Source: Schlesneria paludicola DSM 18645 (GTDB lineage Bacteria > Planctomycetota > Planctomycetia > Planctomycetales > Planctomycetaceae). Taken from it: DNA of 57,362 nucleotides. The notes beneath the pieces are model-generated. The model saw only the letters and a list, made by a program, of their open reading frames with translations. It had not been told where the DNA came from and searched no databases. The stretch is taken from the NCBI GenBank assembly GCA_945862235.1, contig CAMAYU010000016.1, positions 1 to 57,362 on the forward strand, read 5' to 3'. This document shows, piece by piece, positions 24,351-32,879 of the stretch. The first letter of the stretch is position 1, and each line of letters opens with the position of its first letter. The position numbers and the translations under genes are program-made.

Positions 24351-27044
24351 TTACGGCTGCTCGGGTGCGATGACCTCCACGCTGCGAGTGCGAGGTTCTG
24401 CTTCGGCACCGAAGATCAGGAAGCCGCTGCCACCGCCACTCGATGGTTTGCCGAAGTCACTCGATTCCGCTTCGAGAACCTGCTTGATGCGCAATCGCGA
24501 GTCGAACAGATGCGCCCGTGTGTAGTCGTCCAGTTTGAGGTCCGCTTTGCCGAGAGCCGCGTCGATTTTTGTGGCCAAGTCAGTCAGATACATCCTCGTC
24601 AGAACTCGGGCATCTTCCGGCTGACCACTCGCAGGCTTGGCCACAATGTCGGCCAGCTTCTTCAACGCGGAACGCTGAAGGGCACGACGGAAGCTGTTGA
24701 TGTAGGGCGTACGGTTGTTGAACTCACCCGCTGGAGGAGCTGCCAGTTCGCTATAGACCGCATCTGTGACGGCCTTCAAATGCTCGGGCAGTGTGTACAC
24801 GTCTTCGCCCGCCGCCGCTTTGGCTTCACCGTCTTGAATGCGGTTTAGTGTGAGATGGCTTAGTGTGCGAGAGAGGATCGCGTCTTGGAATTGAGCGATC
24901 TGCTCGTGGATCGGGTAATCAATCCGTTTCAACTCCAAGGCACCCCAGTGTCGCCAGCGGCTGGCCGCCAACGAGTTGAGCGACGCCGGATCGTACTTCG
25001 GAACGGTGAACGCTTGCTCGGCGAGTTGCTTCATGGCCGCTCGCTGTTGCGCCGCATCGACCAATTTGAACGGTGGCCGCGCTTGGTTGTCTCCCTTGTG
25101 GTCGCGATGGACTATTACGCCGCCGATGAACCGCGCGACGAACTGCGCCGACTTGTAGTACTCGCCGATCAGCACGCCGAACGCTTGGCGAGCGCGTTGG
25201 TAGCCCTCACCGTTTTCGACGGTTCGTTCGAGCAGTTTGGGCAGCAGGGCATTCACGAGAGCCATCTGGCGTTGAGCATGCGCGATCGGATCCTTGCTGA
25301 AGTCGAAGCGATTCGAGAGTGGATCGGGATCGTTCGCATCGGTGTCCTCGTCAGTCGAGTAGTCGAGACCAGGCTCGCCACTTCTCATGGCGATCTTGAC
25401 CAACTCGGCGTTCTCGTCACCGGCAACAATCTTGTAGCCGTACTCGATCGCCCAATGATCGTAAGGGCCGATCGTCGTCGGGTAGTAAGCGGGTTGCTTG
25501 GTTCCCGCCGCGACGATGTTGACCGGCAGATAGTCCATCACGCTGCCCGAAGTCGCTTCGTTGGCTTTGGCCGGGTCTTCCATTTCCGCCAGCGTCTTCC
25601 ACGTACTCGCCTTGAAGTTGTGCCGGAGGCCAAGCGTGTGCCCGACTTCGTGCATCACCACTTCTTTGAGCGCTTGTTGCAGATACTCTTCGGGTAGCTC
25701 ACCTCGCTTGGCGGTGAGTCCCTGCGCGGCCATGACCGCTCCCGCGAGGCTACTCTGATGCTGCATTCCGTTACTCAGCCGGCAGTCGGCATGACGATGC
25801 CGAGTTGGCCCGAACAAGGCCGGTGTCTTCGTGGGCGTCGGTTGCTCGATGTCCAACAGCGCGGCGACACTCGAGGGGGTGAAGTTCTCGTAGCTCGCCT
25901 TCCAAGATCGCAGGAAGCTCGCGTCGAAGATGATGTCGGCGTCGAGGATTTGTCCGGTGAGCGGGTTCACGCGAGATGGCCCCATCGCGAAGCCGGCCTC
26001 GGCGGTAATCCAGCGGAACGTGTTGTAGTTCACGTCCTCGGGATCCCAAGAGTCCTCGTCACCCTGCTGTCGCACTTCGACCGCGTTGTCGAAGCCGAGC
26101 TTGTCGAACGCTTTGTTCCACTCTTCGATCCCCGCGCGCACGATCGGTCGTAGGTTGACCGGGACGGTCTTCTCCATCCAAAACGTGATCGCCTTCTTCG
26201 GAGGCGAGACCTTGGCGACCGGATCGAGCTTCTGCAAATCCCAGCGGTTGATGTAGCGTACGAAATTCTGGTCGTCGCTGTTGTCGGTGAAGTCCTTCGC
26301 CACCGTCAGGAAGTAACCGACGCGGTCGTCGGCCTTGCGTGGCTTGTAACCGGTCTGAGGCAACTGGCTGATGCTGTAGTGAACAGTGACTTGCATCCCG
26401 CGCGGATCGGCAACAGTGTCGGAGTCGAGCTGTCCGGCGTAGACCGCATTGATGTCGAGTTCCACGTTCTGCTTGAAAGACTTCACGTTGCCGACCGTGC
26501 TGCGATCGAAGACGAAGCTGGCTCCGAGCATTCGCCCGATTTGTTCGTCATCACTCAGAAAGACGCGCGTCATATCCACGAGATGACCGCCGGGCGTGTC
26601 CGTGATGACCGGCAGCGCGTACAGCACGCTGTCACTGTACGCGAGCTTCACAGCGCTCGCTTCGGGACTGCCCGGCCGCGCCTTGAACTTCACATTGCGT
26701 CGCAGGACATGCACCTTCTCACCGACTTTGCGGAACGACCACAGCACGTCGTCGCCCCACGTCATGCCGCCGAGCACTTGTCCCTGACTGACACCACGCG
26801 CGATCGAACTGAGCATCAAAAAGTCTTGCCCGAGTTGCATCTGCTTGAGATCGACGAGGATCTGCTGGTCCTTGTGGTAGATCGTCCACAGACCCTCGAC
26901 CTTCTTTGCGCCGGTCACGGCCGCTTCAAATTTGGACGGAACGGCCGGGGTCGCCGTCGCGGGTTGTTGCGCAATGGCGGGCGACGAAGCCACGCCGAGA
27001 ACGAGGATCGCCCCAAACAGGGGGACTGTGAACAAGCGACTCAT
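24351..27044 (-). CDS. Secreted zinc-dependent metalloprotease (DUF5117/DUF4953 type)
   Basis: 897 residues with a Sec signal (MSRLFTVPLFGAILVLGVAS). AGGAG lies seven bases before the ATG. The N-terminal DUF5117-like region (about 60-300) has GLWTIYHKDQQILVDLKQMQ. The catalytic site is H465-EVGH-TLGLRHN, an extended HExxHxxGxxH zinc motif of the metzincin type, followed by SVMDY, the Met-turn. The C-terminal helical half (about 560-880) is typical of the family. It is expected to act outside the cytoplasm on proteins or peptides. It is a complete, probably active enzyme. Substrate unknown. Confidence 0.88.
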   Translation of the reverse strand: MSRLFTVPLFGAILVLGVASSPAIAQQPATATPAVPSKFEAAVTGAKKVEGLWTIYHKDQQILVDLKQMQLGQDFLMLSSIARGVSQGQVLGGMTWGDDVLWSFRKVGEKVHVLRRNVKFKARPGSPEASAVKLAYSDSVLYALPVITDTPGGHLVDMTRVFLSDDEQIGRMLGASFVFDRSTVGNVKSFKQNVELDINAVYAGQLDSDTVADPRGMQVTVHYSISQLPQTGYKPRKADDRVGYFLTVAKDFTDNSDDQNFVRYINRWDLQKLDPVAKVSPPKKAITFWMEKTVPVNLRPIVRAGIEEWNKAFDKLGFDNAVEVRQQGDEDSWDPEDVNYNTFRWITAEAGFAMGPSRVNPLTGQILDADIIFDASFLRSWKASYENFTPSSVAALLDIEQPTPTKTPALFGPTRHRHADCRLSNGMQHQSSLAGAVMAAQGLTAKRGELPEEYLQQALKEVVMHEVGHTLGLRHNFKASTWKTLAEMEDPAKANEATSGSVMDYLPVNIVAAGTKQPAYYPTTIGPYDHWAIEYGYKIVAGDENAELVKIAMRSGEPGLDYSTDEDTDANDPDPLSNRFDFSKDPIAHAQRQMALVNALLPKLLERTVENGEGYQRARQAFGVLIGEYYKSAQFVARFIGGVIVHRDHKGDNQARPPFKLVDAAQQRAAMKQLAEQAFTVPKYDPASLNSLAASRWRHWGALELKRIDYPIHEQIAQFQDAILSRTLSHLTLNRIQDGEAKAAAGEDVYTLPEHLKAVTDAVYSELAAPPAGEFNNRTPYINSFRRALQRSALKKLADIVAKPASGQPEDARVLTRMYLTDLATKIDAALGKADLKLDDYTRAHLFDSRLRIKQVLEAESSDFGKPSSGGGSGFLIFGAEAEPRTRSVEVIAPEQP

Positions 27045-27361
27045 GCGGGTGACTCCTGCGGAGGGAATGGGCTGGGGTGCGAACCATTACGCAATCGGAA
27101 GGCTCAACTCAACTCACCCAGCTTCCGAATTATGGCACGAGACTGCACACGGATGCACACCAAGTCTTCATATTTATCCGACTGGTCAAGCCGGTTGAGA
27201 GGATTGCGCCACCAAAGGCACTCGCCGGGACACGGAGGCCGAGAATAACCCGGTAGATTGAAGCCGGACGCGCCAGCGAAGCTGCCGGTCGTTCGGGCCT
27301 TCGCTTGCGCGTCAGGCTTTGATTCGGCAGGCCGCGAACTCGTCGCGAGGACTGCTCGCGG
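27045..27361. other. Intergenic region upstream of the metalloprotease
   Basis: About 315 bp between the PP2C stop and the metalloprotease start, both on minus. It holds the stem at 27261-27319 and, nearer 27045-27250, the probable metalloprotease promoter. No coding sequence is supported. Confidence 0.5.
27261..27319. repeat. Hairpin of the GCCNGACGCGC family
   Basis: Arms 27261-27281 and 27299-27319 (AAGCCGGACGCGCCAGCGAA) pair with three mismatches. It belongs to the same family as 19457-19519 and 30192-30256. On the minus strand it lies past the PP2C stop and could act as its transcript end. Confidence 0.7.
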
Positions 27362-28096
27362 TCACGCTTCGATGAAGATCACGACACCAGTGATGTTGTC
27401 CTTCGAGCCGCCGTCGGTCGCGGCTTGGACGATCGCTTCGGCCGTGGCTTGAGGATCGGTGCCGGTGGCCATCAGCTTGGCCAGCGTGGCATCGTCCGCT
27501 CCACCCGTCACACCATCCGTGCAGAGTAGGTACTTGTCGCCAACTTGTGGGCGGACCTGTCTCGGATTGGTTCCCTGTCCACCCTCTTTGCAGCCGAGGT
27601 ACTTGTACAGGACGTTGCGATAGCGGTGCGTCGCGGCCTCTTCTAGCGTGAGCGTTCCCGCATCGACGAGAGCCTGCGTGAGCGAGTGGTCGGTCGTGAG
27701 CTGTTCGATCTTCCCGCCGCGCAGCAGGTAGACGCGGCTGTCACCGACGCCACCGACGTAAAACACTTCCGCAACTCGTACGAGAAACGTGAGGGTCGTC
27801 CCCATGTTCTTCAGCTTCGAGTCGATCTCACCCAGCGCCATGATTTCAAAGTTGGCCTGCGAGACCGCTTCGTCGATCAGCTTGACCGCCTGCTCGGCCG
27901 AAGCCCGATCAAAGTCGAGTTGGCCGAGCTTCTGCGGAATGATCTCGGTGGCCAGTCCGCTGGCTCGTTCGCCTGCCGACTGTCCTCCCATGCCGTCTGC
28001 CACAAGAAAGAATCGCGACTTGGCATCGACGAACAACGCGTCTTCGTTGTTGTCTCGCTTGCCGACGATACTGAGTTGTCCGACTCGAAACTTCAT
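27362..28096 (-). CDS. PP2C-family serine/threonine protein phosphatase
   Basis: 244 residues. All PP2C motifs are present in order: DNNEDALFV, LVADGMGGQSAGERAS, VGGVGDSRVYLLRGG, LLCTDGVTGGADD and the terminal DNITGVVIF. The Asp residues in NED, DGMGG, TDG and DN bind the metal pair. It is a stand-alone soluble enzyme of the Stp/PrpC type that reverses Hanks-type kinase phosphorylation. No kinase is adjacent. The FHA protein at 18971 may belong to the same signalling regime, by inference only. Confidence 0.9.
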   Translation of the reverse strand: MKFRVGQLSIVGKRDNNEDALFVDAKSRFFLVADGMGGQSAGERASGLATEIIPQKLGQLDFDRASAEQAVKLIDEAVSQANFEIMALGEIDSKLKNMGTTLTFLVRVAEVFYVGGVGDSRVYLLRGGKIEQLTTDHSLTQALVDAGTLTLEEAATHRYRNVLYKYLGCKEGGQGTNPRQVRPQVGDKYLLCTDGVTGGADDATLAKLMATGTDPQATAEAIVQAATDGGSKDNITGVVIFIEA

Positions 28097-28297
28097 GATG
28101 CTCTACCAAAGTCATTGGTGGGACAGAAGGGCGGACGAAAGTGAACTTGCTCCACGGTTTTCGACACCTTCTGGTCGAAACAAGTGCCACGAGCCGAGCC
28201 GGAAACCATCAAAAAGCTCCCGGCAGTTTACGGGCGGTCGAACGGAATGGAAGTCCGGCCTTCATAAAACTTAAGCCGCTGGAAACGACTCGCGCGA

Positions 28298-29032
28298 TCA
28301 CGCGGGACAGAGCGTTTGAACGAGATCGGTGATTCCGAGAGTCGTAGCGGCCACGAGCATCTCACCCGCCTCGAACCCCGCGCTTTGACCGTACAACCGG
28401 GCCTGACTCTCCACCCATCCGAACACACGTTTCTTGGCCACCGGAAACTGCGTGGCATACGCGCGAATGGCCTCCAGCTTGATCGGCAGCGTGGCCGTGA
28501 TGTCCGCGACAAATCGCCCGCCACCGGCAGAAACGTCCAGATTGGAGAGGCCCAGCGGATACCAAAGTTGCCGCCGGATCGTATGAGCGGGCAAACCGGC
28601 AAACTCGTCGTCCCACTTGGTCAGCCGACTGTAGAAGACGGCCGCATCGGTGATCTGCATCGCCTGCCAATGATCGGGCGACGCCATCGGAGTTTTGTCG
28701 GCGATGCCGAGGACGATCTTCGGTCGCCACAATCGGAAGATTCGTGCCAATGCGACTCGTGCCGCGAACGAGTCGAACAGACATCGGTTCGGCAGCGTGA
28801 GCGTCTCCCGCGCGTGAACGCCCAAAATGCGCGCCGCTTCGCGCGCCTCGGCCAGTCTCACTTCGACGCCGGGACTGCCGGGAGTCGGCTCGCCATTCGT
28901 GAGGTCTACAATACCGACGCGATACCCCTGTTGAACCAGCCGCGCGAGCGTTCCGCCAACGGCGATTTCGACATCATCGGGATGTGCTCCAACGGCGACG
29001 ACATCAAACGGCGGGGGAAGTTCGGGAGACAT
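28298..29032 (-). CDS. PIG-L/LmbE-family deacetylase, BshB1-like
   Basis: 244 residues. The zinc-binding motif is A16-H17-P18-D19-D20 ([20 protein letters not shown]) with the family's [20 protein letters not shown]. The third ligand region is [20 protein letters not shown], typical of the BshB1-like branch (N-acetyl-glucosaminyl malate deacetylase in bacillithiol synthesis). No other bacillithiol genes are in the window, so the symbol is withheld. Substrates could be other N-acetyl sugars. The next gene upstream on minus stops 15 bases before this one starts, so the pair is probably co-transcribed. Confidence 0.82.
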   Translation of the reverse strand: MSPELPPPFDVVAVGAHPDDVEIAVGGTLARLVQQGYRVGIVDLTNGEPTPGSPGVEVRLAEAREAARILGVHARETLTLPNRCLFDSFAARVALARIFRLWRPKIVLGIADKTPMASPDHWQAMQITDAAVFYSRLTKWDDEFAGLPAHTIRRQLWYPLGLSNLDVSAGGGRFVADITATLPIKLEAIRAYATQFPVAKKRVFGWVESQARLYGQSAGFEAGEMLVAATTLGITDLVQTLCPA

Positions 29033-29047
29033 GGCTCGAAGTTTTTC

Positions 29048-30124
29048 TCATGCGGGAAGGGGCGGGGCACTGGCAAAGAACGTCTTGAGAAGTTTGACCA
29101 GTCGGTGCGGGTGCGTCAGAGACGGGTGCATTCCCGATGAGTGCATCCATTCGGTGCGCGCGTTCTTCAAACCTTGTTCGAGGACCGAGTGACATCGTGC
29201 TTCGATCGGCCCTTCACCTTCGGTACGAACCAGCATCACGGGACAGGCGATCTCACCGAGTCGGCTCGTGATGTTGAACCTCGCAGTCGCGAGGGCCTTG
29301 TTCGCGAGGTCGGCCTGCGGGATCGATCCGGTCGATTCGACGAGGAACTCGAACCGCGTTCCATCGAACGGAGGGAACCAGCGGCGGTGGTTCAACTCTT
29401 GAACGCGGCGGCGGCCCGGAAACGCTGACAGTGAGCGGCGCGAACGACGGCACCACGCGGCAAGGACTCGTTCACTCAGCGACAACGGTCGCGCGGCGAA
29501 GCCGTGTTGCAGCACGAGTCCCAAGATTCGCGTTGGCGCTTCGAGTGCCGCCTGCAACGCGACGGCCGCACCGAACGAGGCCCCGAAGACGCGAATGGCG
29601 TTGTCACCGTGATGGTCCGCGACGGCGAGCAAATCCGCCGCAAAGTGATTCATCGCTGGTCGCGACTTCCGTGCAGAACTGTCATCGAACGAGTCGAATA
29701 CCACGCAGCGAAACTGCTCGCGCAGCAACCACAACATCAGCGACGACATTTCTGCAGTCGCCGCGAATCCGTTGAGCAAGTAGAGCGGCGGGCCTTCACC
29801 CCAAGTGCGGCCCACCAACCGCCGCGATCCGTTCGTCAATTCCCACGGGGTCGATTCCGAGTGATATGCAGCCAAGACCTCGGACCAAACGAGCGGAGTC
29901 GGGCACGGCTCTCCCACACTCGGTGCTGGCGAGTGCGACTCTGCACTGGACGAAAGAGCAGGGGAGGGAGCCGCATCACACGAGGAGCCGCAACCGCCGC
30001 GCGAGTCGCACTCGGTTGGAATCAGGTCACCGTGGCGTGCCTCGCCGTGACCGGGCATCGGTCCATTTGAGGTCACCGAAGAAGTACTCGTCGCATCGAA
30101 CATCGTGATCTCTGTCCCAACCAA
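29048..30124 (-). CDS. Alpha/beta hydrolase
   Basis: 358 residues. The fold starts at about residue 95 (GPPLYLLNGFAATAEMSSLM). The nucleophile elbow is G181-A-S183-F-G, and the catalytic His is probably in MHPSLTHPHR near the C-terminus. The first 85 residues are low-complexity (SSSAESHSPAPSVGEPC) and may be over-extended or a linker. An internal start at residue 8 (MFDATSTSS) is possible. It is followed 15 bases later by the PIG-L gene on the same strand. Substrate unknown. Confidence 0.75.
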   Translation of the reverse strand: MVGTEITMFDATSTSSVTSNGPMPGHGEARHGDLIPTECDSRGGCGSSCDAAPSPALSSSAESHSPAPSVGEPCPTPLVWSEVLAAYHSESTPWELTNGSRRLVGRTWGEGPPLYLLNGFAATAEMSSLMLWLLREQFRCVVFDSFDDSSARKSRPAMNHFAADLLAVADHHGDNAIRVFGASFGAAVALQAALEAPTRILGLVLQHGFAARPLSLSERVLAAWCRRSRRSLSAFPGRRRVQELNHRRWFPPFDGTRFEFLVESTGSIPQADLANKALATARFNITSRLGEIACPVMLVRTEGEGPIEARCHSVLEQGLKNARTEWMHSSGMHPSLTHPHRLVKLLKTFFASAPPLPA

Positions 30125-30191
30125 TCCTGTGTCTCAGTGGTTCAATCGGCTGCTCGTGATTGAACAACCTTGCATTGCGGGGTCCATCACT

Positions 30192-30256
30192 AGCCCGACG
30201 CGCAAGCGAGGGCTTCACTTTTCTAGGACGGTTTGCCCTCGCTTGCGCGTCGGGCT
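30192..30256. repeat. Perfect 22-bp hairpin followed by a T-tract
   Basis: Arms 30192-30213 and 30235-30256 (AGCCCGACGCGCAAGCGAGG) are exact reverse complements. GGTTTTT follows on plus, although both flanking genes are on minus, so any terminator function would act on antisense transcription. It is a member of the same family as 19457 and 27261. Confidence 0.88.
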
Positions 30257-30277
30257 GGTTTTTGAAATGGCCACCAG

Positions 30278-30982
30278 TCACCCGACGATCCGTCGATCCG
30301 CTGCACAAATGGCGTGATAGGCCGAGACACTGTCTTCACACGATCGCAGTTCCGCAAGAAAGTCGGGGTTCTGCAACATGCGACCGAGTCGGGCGAGGAC
30401 ATGCAGGTGCGTGCGCGAATCGCGGCAGACGACCAGAAAAAACAAATCGGTTAGCGCGCGGTTGGGTGCTCCAAACGGGAGGCCCGACAGTGTGCGCCCG
30501 AACGCGATGACCGATGACCCGAGTACGTCCGGTTGTGGATTGCGGGGATGCGGGATCGCCACGCCGTTCTCGAATGCAGTCGACAGGACCGCCTCGCGGT
30601 CTTGAATGGCGGTGAGCAACGACGCGGGTTGCCACACCTCCCACGTGCGGCCCGCCAGTTCGACCAGTCCCTCCAACACGGAGCGTTTGGTCCGCGCTTC
30701 GAGCGGGACTTGGACGGTCTCGACTCTCAAGAGGGCCGCCACGGGATGCGGATCGTTGAACTCCATCGATCGATGCGATTGCTCGAGGACCGCCAGTTCG
30801 CGATCGGTGTACTCGCGCATCTCTTGTTCGAGCCAGTGCGTGATCTCGGTGGGATGAAACTGCCAATCGCCGGCTATCTTTCGGCCCGGAATGCGGCCGC
30901 GATTGACGAGCTTCTCAATCTCGCGACGGTCGCGTCCCAATTGGCGCGAGAGTTCATCTAGGTTGTACCAATCGTGGGACAT
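30278..30982 (-). CDS. Excisionase-type HTH fused to a PTS EIIA (fructose/Ntr type) domain
   Basis: 234 residues from the ATG at 30982; the frame continues to 31165 but without family similarity. Residues about 5-55 are a MerR/excisionase-like helix-turn-helix (YNLDELSRQLGRDRREIEKL, then VNRGRIPGRKIAGDWQFHPT). Residues about 85-230 are an EIIA type 2 domain with the phosphorylatable H145 in ENGVAIPHPRN and the family's LFFLVVCRDSRTHLHVLARL. This suggests a DNA-binding regulator controlled by phosphotransfer. No EI, HPr, EIIB or EIIC gene is present, so the phosphodonor is elsewhere or absent. Confidence 0.82.
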   Translation of the reverse strand: MSHDWYNLDELSRQLGRDRREIEKLVNRGRIPGRKIAGDWQFHPTEITHWLEQEMREYTDRELAVLEQSHRSMEFNDPHPVAALLRVETVQVPLEARTKRSVLEGLVELAGRTWEVWQPASLLTAIQDREAVLSTAFENGVAIPHPRNPQPDVLGSSVIAFGRTLSGLPFGAPNRALTDLFFLVVCRDSRTHLHVLARLGRMLQNPDFLAELRSCEDSVSAYHAICAADRRIVG

Positions 30983-31438
30983 GGTGGGTGGGCTTTGGCA
31001 GGTTGGACTTTGATCGGGCGGGACGGAAGTCGGGCGGGGCCAACATCGGCAGCCGATGAAGCTCACTGCAATCCCGATTGGCGGGAATGGACTAGCGATG
31101 AGGATTGCATTCGCGGCGAAGATTGTCGAACGAAGCAGACAAATTTCCGCACGGAAGGGCCGCACACATCTGCTGTCAGTGATCTCGTGAACGCATTCAT
31201 TTGTTTAGGCGAGCGGCAACGAATGACTTACCAGTGGACATCAACCCGAAGTGTGAACGAGGACATCGATCGACCTCGCCTCGTTCACACTTCGGATTGG
31301 TGTGGGCCAGAAAAGCCTTGCCGCTCGCCTCATGAACCACCACCGACATCTGCTCGAACTACGGGGCGCGAACAGGTGTCCGTGTGGAATGTCTCGAAAC
31401 GACAAGAGACGGCTCACCGGAGAGGCGCCACCTCCACA
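30983..31438. other. Intergenic region with a two-stem hairpin
   Basis: About 455 bp between the isomerase-like stop and the HTH-EIIA start, both on minus. Apart from the repeat at 31207-31330 nothing coding is convincing. The promoter of the HTH-EIIA gene should lie within 30983-31200. Confidence 0.45.
31207..31330. repeat. Two-stem inverted repeat
   Basis: Outer arms 31207-31219 and 31318-31330 (AGGCGAGCGGCAA/TTGCCGCTCGCCT) are perfect. The inner arms 31242-31262 and 31279-31299 (CAACCCGAAGTGTGAACGAG) pair with one mismatch. Half of the inner arm recurs near 15478. Confidence 0.88.
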
Positions 31439-32434
31439 TCACAGCGTGTTCGGCAACACGCTGTGCGTCGCCTCGGTTGTCGAGTTGAAACACTGAACCG
31501 AGTCGCGACACAACCGAGACACTTCTTGAGATGACTTTGCCCAGCCTTCATCCGACCAAACTTGCAAGTCGAAGTAACCCGCGTATCCGGCGTGTTGGAA
31601 CTTACGGACGATGTCGGTCAGCGGAATGCAACCTTCACCGGGGAAGCAGCGATCCGAGTCCGTCTGCGGTGCGCGGCGCGAATCGCTGATCTGCACCACG
31701 TTAGTAAAAGGGACCAACTGCGGAATGCGCTCGATCAATCGAGGCTCACGCCACAAATGGTACGTGTCGAACGCCAAGCCGACCGCAGGGTGATTGACTT
31801 GGCGGAGCAAATCGAGCGTGTCGTCGATCGTGTGCAGGAAGGTCCACGTTGGAGAGAAGAAGTTGAGCATCGGCAGCAGCGACAACTTCACACCGTGCAA
31901 CATCGCGAACTCGGACAACTCGCCCAAGGCTTGTGTCACCAGCCGCCGACAGTGCGCGACCGTATGAAAGTTACGTGAGCCGCCCACGACAATCACGTTC
32001 TCGGCACCCAGCAGCGCGGCGTCCAAAATGGCATCGCGACCGTCGGCCACGGCGTCGCGATAACTGAAGCCGTTGCGTCCGGTAAAGCCGCCGACGAACG
32101 ACAGCGATGCGACACCGACATCCGCGTCGCGAATCATCTCGGCCGCCGCCTCTTCGCCGATCTCACTCACCTTCGGTCGCCACAATCCGATGCCATCGAA
32201 ACCGAGGGCCTTCAGATGCGGCAACTCCTCCGCCAGCAACCACCGCATTGTGGTGAGCTGACTGAGTGACAGTTTGATTTTCGTCGAAGGGGGGCTGCTA
32301 CTGATTAGGCTGTGGGGGGCATGGCTGGTTGCGTCCGATTCGGTGTGTAAGAAACTGTCGCTTTGGGAAAGGCCGGGCTGCTCGGGGTGTGAAGCAGATC
32401 GACAAACGTCTTGCGAAGCAGAATGTTTATTCAC
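31439..32434 (-). CDS. Sugar phosphate isomerase/epimerase-like TIM-barrel protein
   Basis: 331 residues in the full frame (GTG start at 32434). The conserved barrel begins only at about residue 52 (KIKLSLSQLTTMRWLLAEEL), so the first 50 Ser/His-rich residues may be a leader or a mis-set start. Barrel landmarks are HLKALGFDGIGLWRPKVSEI, NVIVVGGSRNFHTVAHCRRL, the metal-site segment VGLAFDTYHLWREP, VVQISDSRRAP and GCIPLTDIVRKFQHAGYAGY. This is the xylose-isomerase-like AP endonuclease-2 fold common in sugar epimerases. Substrate unknown. Confidence 0.78.
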   Translation of the reverse strand: MNKHSASQDVCRSASHPEQPGLSQSDSFLHTESDATSHAPHSLISSSPPSTKIKLSLSQLTTMRWLLAEELPHLKALGFDGIGLWRPKVSEIGEEAAAEMIRDADVGVASLSFVGGFTGRNGFSYRDAVADGRDAILDAALLGAENVIVVGGSRNFHTVAHCRRLVTQALGELSEFAMLHGVKLSLLPMLNFFSPTWTFLHTIDDTLDLLRQVNHPAVGLAFDTYHLWREPRLIERIPQLVPFTNVVQISDSRRAPQTDSDRCFPGEGCIPLTDIVRKFQHAGYAGYFDLQVWSDEGWAKSSQEVSRLCRDSVQCFNSTTEATHSVLPNTL

Positions 32435-32879
32435 TCTTGCGATACCTCAAGAGTCATGTGCGGAGGGGTGCGCTGCGCCGCTCAATTCAATCGGGGGAAC
32501 GATCAAGTTCGAGCGGGTCGGGATTGTGCGCAGGAGATTCGCGATTGCCAAGAGTAACCCAGACATTGTGTGTGCGAAGTGGTCACATGAATCCGTCACA
32601 CTCACTTGACGCTTCGTTTCGCGTTTGTTGGGAGATGCTCATGCACGATGAATGAGACGATCATGAGCCACAGGGAATCAGCCACTCAGTGGAACTCGGC
32701 GTGAGCCGTTGCAACCAGTCCGCATCATGATCACACAGAGCTGATGTGGTTGAGAAACATGTTGCTCGTTGTCCGCATGATCGACCAAATAAAAAACGCG
32801 GAGCAGACGGTTGTCTGCTCCGCGCGTGCGATGACTTGGGCCTGCGAGTTGCCGCTACGACGGCAACTTCCATCGCCCC
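32435..32879. other. Intergenic region, no supported gene
   Basis: About 445 bp between two minus-strand genes. Short frames exist on both strands but none has a family pattern. A GC-rich stem around 32807-32828 (GCGGAGCAGACGGTTGTCTGCTCCGC) lies 50 bases beyond the stop of the VirD4-like gene and could end its transcript on minus: its left side continues as AAAAAACG on plus, which reads as a T-run on minus. Confidence 0.5.
32796..32828 (-). terminator. Probable rho-independent terminator of the VirD4-like gene
   Basis: Read on minus, the stem GCGGAGCAGAC/GTCTGCTCCGC has a 4-base loop and is followed by CGTTTTTTATTT. It lies about 50 bases past the stop codon of the coupling-protein gene. Stem and T-run are both convincing. 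Confidence 0.8.

Noticed and set aside
30192..30262. Terminator for the HTH-EIIA gene
   Set aside because: The stem is excellent but the T-run is on the plus strand while the gene is on minus, so it is listed as a repeat only.
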